This document shows positions 14,158 through 16,154 of a DNA stretch of 16,154 bases, one piece after another. The notes under the pieces were generated by a model. The model was not told the DNA's origin. It searched no databases and worked only from the letters and a program-made list of their open reading frames with translations. Origin of the DNA: an uncultured Lachnospiraceae bacterium (GTDB lineage: Bacteria > Bacillota > Clostridia > Lachnospirales > Lachnospiraceae); assembly GCA_947382415.1 (NCBI GenBank), contig CANCYO010000061.1:1-16154 (forward strand), given 5' to 3'. Positions within the stretch are counted from its first letter, which is position 1; each line of letters begins with the position of its first letter. A program made the translations under genes and the position numbers.

Positions 14158-15497
14158 GCCGCATTTGGGATTCTTCTGTAGATTCGGATGAAATACAGTA
14201 TCTGTGCCACCGCGGTCAGAGACCAGGAGCAGACATAGAGCAGATACAACGATTCAAGGGTGTGGAAACGGGCGAAGACCGTGTAAATCCATACGATCCG
14301 AAATACGCAGGAGCCCAATATGACCATTACCGTGGGGATGGCGGTTTTGCCCAGACCGCGGGAGGCGGCGAGGGAGCAGTCCATGAATGCGGACACGCCA
14401 TAGGAGAGCGCCATCACGGAGAGCCGGGTTGTGCCTGCGGCGATGACTCCCGGCTCGCTGGTGAACAGGGAGAGGAAGGGATTGCGGAAGAGATACAGGC
14501 CAACGCCCAGCAGGATGCCCACAGAGAATGAATACAAAAGGCAGATCAGATAACTCTTTCTGATTCTGTCTTTTTTGTCTGCGCCGAGATTCTGCGCTAT
14601 AAAGCTTGTGCAGGCAGTGTAGAAGGCTGCCATCATATCGTAGACCAGCGGGTCCGCGTTGGCGGCGGCAGAATTGCCCTCCACCACCACATGGTCGAAG
14701 GAGTTGACGCTTGTCTGCACAAAGAGATTGGCCACGGCGAAAATTGCGTACTGCAGGGCGCAGGGGATGCCGATGTGCAGGATGCGAGCGGCCTTGTCGC
14801 CGGAAATGTGAAGATGCTTCGGGCGGAGGCCGAAATCCTCCCGGATATGGAACAGCAGGCGGAGGATCAAAACGGCGGACAGGTATTGGGAGAGGACGCT
14901 GGCAATGGCCACTCCTTTTACATCCAAATGGCAGACGATCACAAAAAACAGATTCAGAAGCACATTGACAACCCCGGCGAAGCTCAGATAATACAGCGGC
15001 CGTCTGGTGTCACCGGCGGCGCTCAGCACCGCGTTGCCGAAATTGTACAATGCCAGGGCAGGCATACCCAGCAGATAGATGCGCAGATAGATCACAGCAT
15101 CCCGGATCAGCTCGTCCTTGGTGTGCATGAAGGTGAGAATGCCATCGGAAAAAGCGATGCCGAGTATGGAGATGGCAGCGCCGGCAGCCAGACAGAGGAT
15201 GACGGCGGTATGTACAGTCTCCCGCAGGTCGTCTCTGTTCCGGGAGCCGATGTAGAGGGCTGTCATGGAGTTGACGCCGCCGGCCAGACCGATGAGTACA
15301 CCCGTGAAGAGCGTGATCAGGATGCTGGTGGAGCCCACTGCGCCCAGAGCTATGGGGCCGGCAAATTTGCCCACCACCGCCACGTCCGACAGATTAAACA
15401 CCACTTGTAATATATTGGAGAACATGAGCGGGACGCTGTAAAATAAAATTTTTTTCCACAGGGAACCGCTGCACAGATCCATTTCGTAAGTTTTCAT
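14145..15497 (-). CDS. MATE family multidrug/cation exporter
   Basis: 450 residues, the usual length for the NorM/DinF-type family. The ATG (15495-15497 on the plus strand) is preceded on the minus strand by AAGGAAG about five bases away. Hydrophobic segments recur along the whole chain, consistent with twelve membrane helices. The N-terminal part reads LWKKILFYSVPLMFSNILQ followed by VFNLSDVAVVGKFAG, a characteristic first-helix and loop pattern. The middle has YNFGNAVLSAAGDTRRPLYY. The second half repeats the fold with a CALQYAIFAVANLFVQTSVN segment and later AASRGLGKTAIPTVMV. The family exports drugs or metabolites in exchange for Na+ or H+; the substrate here is unknown. It runs opposite to its neighbours and converges on the EreA/ChaN-like gene, with the two ends sharing a tandem 14-nt repeat. 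No defect is seen. Confidence 0.93.
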   Translation of the reverse strand: MKTYEMDLCSGSLWKKILFYSVPLMFSNILQVVFNLSDVAVVGKFAGPIALGAVGSTSILITLFTGVLIGLAGGVNSMTALYIGSRNRDDLRETVHTAVILCLAAGAAISILGIAFSDGILTFMHTKDELIRDAVIYLRIYLLGMPALALYNFGNAVLSAAGDTRRPLYYLSFAGVVNVLLNLFFVIVCHLDVKGVAIASVLSQYLSAVLILRLLFHIREDFGLRPKHLHISGDKAARILHIGIPCALQYAIFAVANLFVQTSVNSFDHVVVEGNSAAANADPLVYDMMAAFYTACTSFIAQNLGADKKDRIRKSYLICLLYSFSVGILLGVGLYLFRNPFLSLFTSEPGVIAAGTTRLSVMALSYGVSAFMDCSLAASRGLGKTAIPTVMVILGSCVFRIVWIYTVFARFHTLESLYLLYVCSWSLTAVAQILYFIRIYRRIPNAAQSA

Positions 15498-15598
15498 GGG
15501 AGCTTCCTTTTTCTTAATTTTATTTTCAATATTTTTTTCCTGTATTTTGATGGTTTAATATACCTTGACAGTTACCGCACATTCACAGTGCATCTACT

Positions 15599-15626
15599 AT
15601 AATACACCGGAAATCTGAAATTTCAA
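15599..15626 (-). promoter_or_regulatory. Predicted promoter of the MATE gene
   Basis: On the minus strand TTGAAA (plus-strand 15621-15626) and TATTAT (plus-strand 15599-15604) are 16 nt apart. The -35 lies within a perfect 10-base palindrome TGAAATTTCA (15616-15625), which could be a repressor site. The implied untranslated leader is about 95 bases and AT-rich. Confidence 0.45.
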
Positions 15627-15700
15627 GACAAATGTTGACAGAAAATAATTCAGTGTATTTTTGTATGTTTTGCGGGGCGTGTCAGGGGGGAGGTGCACAT

Positions 15701-15798
15701 ATGCAAAATATGAAAGCGAACGCATTGAATACAAATCTCAAATGATTGATGATATTTACAAGGAAGTTATAGCATTTGCAAATATCGACGGCGGCACT
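15701..15798 (+). pseudogene. Decayed 5' end of an AlbA_2-domain gene (putative DNA-binding/ATP-binding regulator)
   Basis: A strong ribosome binding site GGGGGGAGGT (15685-15694) stands six bases before the ATG at 15701, but that frame gives only 14 codons. One base over, starting at 15709, the residues read YESERIEYKSQMIDDIYKE and then VIAFANIDGGT. This is the beginning of the AlbA_2 domain of the common family of Schlafen-like transcriptional regulators with a C-terminal ATPase-like part. A single missing base between codon 2 and the Tyr codon would explain the shift. After DGGT the expected IYIGI strand and all following residues are absent, and unrelated sequence begins near 15799. The gene is therefore both frameshifted and truncated. 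It is a different lineage from the intact AlbA_2 protein at 2078-3223. Confidence 0.7.
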
Positions 15799-15875
15799 CC
15801 GAGATGGATAAATCTCTATGCGGTAGCGGATACTCATTTTTCTATAGTAAACCGCACCATCGATAGTTTCAATCT

Positions 15876-15935
15876 TGTGTGCTTTACTAAGTTGACTTTT
15901 TGAGAAGAATCGGATATGTTATAGTAAAGTACACA
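15876..15935. promoter_or_regulatory. Promoter and inverted-repeat operator of the AbiEi-type gene
   Basis: TTGACT (15892-15897) and TATGTT (15915-15920) are exactly 17 nt apart. A 14-base inverted repeat brackets them: TGTGTGCTTTACTA (15876-15889) pairs with TAGTAAAGTACACA (15922-15935) at 13 of 14 positions, and the odd pair is a G-T. A further half-site TATAGTAAA is at 15843-15851. AbiEi proteins are known to repress their own operon by binding inverted repeats, so this is the likely operator. Confidence 0.6.
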
Positions 15936-15976
15936 GTCGTTGAGAAATTTGCGTGTGGTTTAGTAGAGGTGAGACA

Positions 15977-16154
15977 ATGCTTGATGAAAAGTCGATAAAC
16001 GCTGTTAGGAAGGTTTTTTCCGAACATGATTATATAATGACGACAGCTCAATTGGATTCCTACAGAATCTACTATGCTGATATTCAGCAGCTATTAAATG
16101 AGGGCTTCATTGAAAAAATCAAACGGGGCTATTATCATTGGACGGAAATCTATG
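15977..16154 (+). CDS. abiEi: AbiEi-family antitoxin (type IV toxin-antitoxin), partial at the right edge
   Basis: Only the first 59 codons are in the window; the frame is open to the edge. The ATG at 15977 is preceded by AGAGGTGAG (15965-15973). The start MLDEKSINAVRKVFSEH, the stretch YIMTTAQLDSYRIYYADIQQ and the RGYYHW segment match the N-terminal winged-helix domain of AbiEi antitoxins. In this family AbiEi silences the nucleotidyltransferase toxin AbiEii, normally encoded immediately downstream, and represses the operon through DNA binding. AbiE systems abort phage infection or stabilise mobile DNA. The predicted operator upstream agrees with autoregulation. The toxin gene should lie just past the window edge; this cannot be seen here. 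Confidence 0.75.
   Translation, partial: MLDEKSINAVRKVFSEHDYIMTTAQLDSYRIYYADIQQLLNEGFIEKIKRGYYHWTEIY

Noticed and set aside
14691..15410. 239-codon plus-strand frame opposite the MATE gene
   Set aside because: It is a shadow of a full-length MATE gene, with a hydrophilic Gln/Gly/Asp-rich composition typical of antisense membrane-protein DNA.
15565..15603. Plus-strand promoter from TTGACA (15565) and TATAAT (15598)
   Set aside because: The spacing is 27 nt, far too long. The TATAAT is better explained as part of the MATE promoter on the other strand.

Overview
The window looks like a chromosomal segment of a Gram-positive anaerobic Clostridia, most likely Lachnospiraceae. This rests on family resemblance rather than a search. 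The supporting signs are strong GGAGG-type ribosome binding sites, an OmpR-type two-component operon with a lipoprotein, a very large secreted transglutaminase protein with Ig-like and InlB-type repeats, a Clostridia-like trpS and a MATE exporter. Two base compositions are obvious. Roughly 1-3550 and 15500-16154 are AT-rich, while about 3750-15500 is GC-richer. The ends therefore look like accessory DNA around a housekeeping block.

Left accessory part (1-3767). It opens with broken genes: the end of an unidentified membrane-protein frame fused to a flavodoxin fragment truncated on both sides. A strong hairpin terminator (397-440) and a promoter follow. They lead into a two-gene operon of a 505-residue PIN-domain (PIN_12/DUF4935-like) nuclease and a Schlafen/AlbA_2-domain protein. 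This pair is the best candidate in the window for an undescribed defence or toxin-type system. The next 540 bases hold no intact gene. They contain short coding remnants, a 14-nt exact direct repeat, a 102-nt element with a 10-bp inverted repeat at its ends, and the promoter with probable operator of the next operon.

Core part (3768-15497). A response regulator, a membrane histidine kinase and a lipoprotein are translationally coupled by overlapping ends. They are followed by a 1410-residue secreted transglutaminase-like protein, which may be a target of the system or simply its neighbour. Tryptophanyl-tRNA synthetase (trpS) has its own promoter. It is followed closely by a membrane-anchored protein of the EreA/ChaN/TIKI-like fold. 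A MATE family exporter runs on the opposite strand and converges on it. The stop codons of both converging genes lie in a four-copy tandem 14-nt repeat.

Right accessory part (15498-16154). Beyond the MATE promoter lies the decayed 5' end of another AlbA_2 gene, with a one-base frameshift just after its start and loss of the rest. Then comes the start of an AbiEi-family antitoxin gene (type IV toxin-antitoxin/abortive infection) that runs off the window. A 13-of-14 inverted repeat brackets its promoter and is a likely autoregulatory operator. No RNA gene, CRISPR array, intact insertion sequence or origin was seen.
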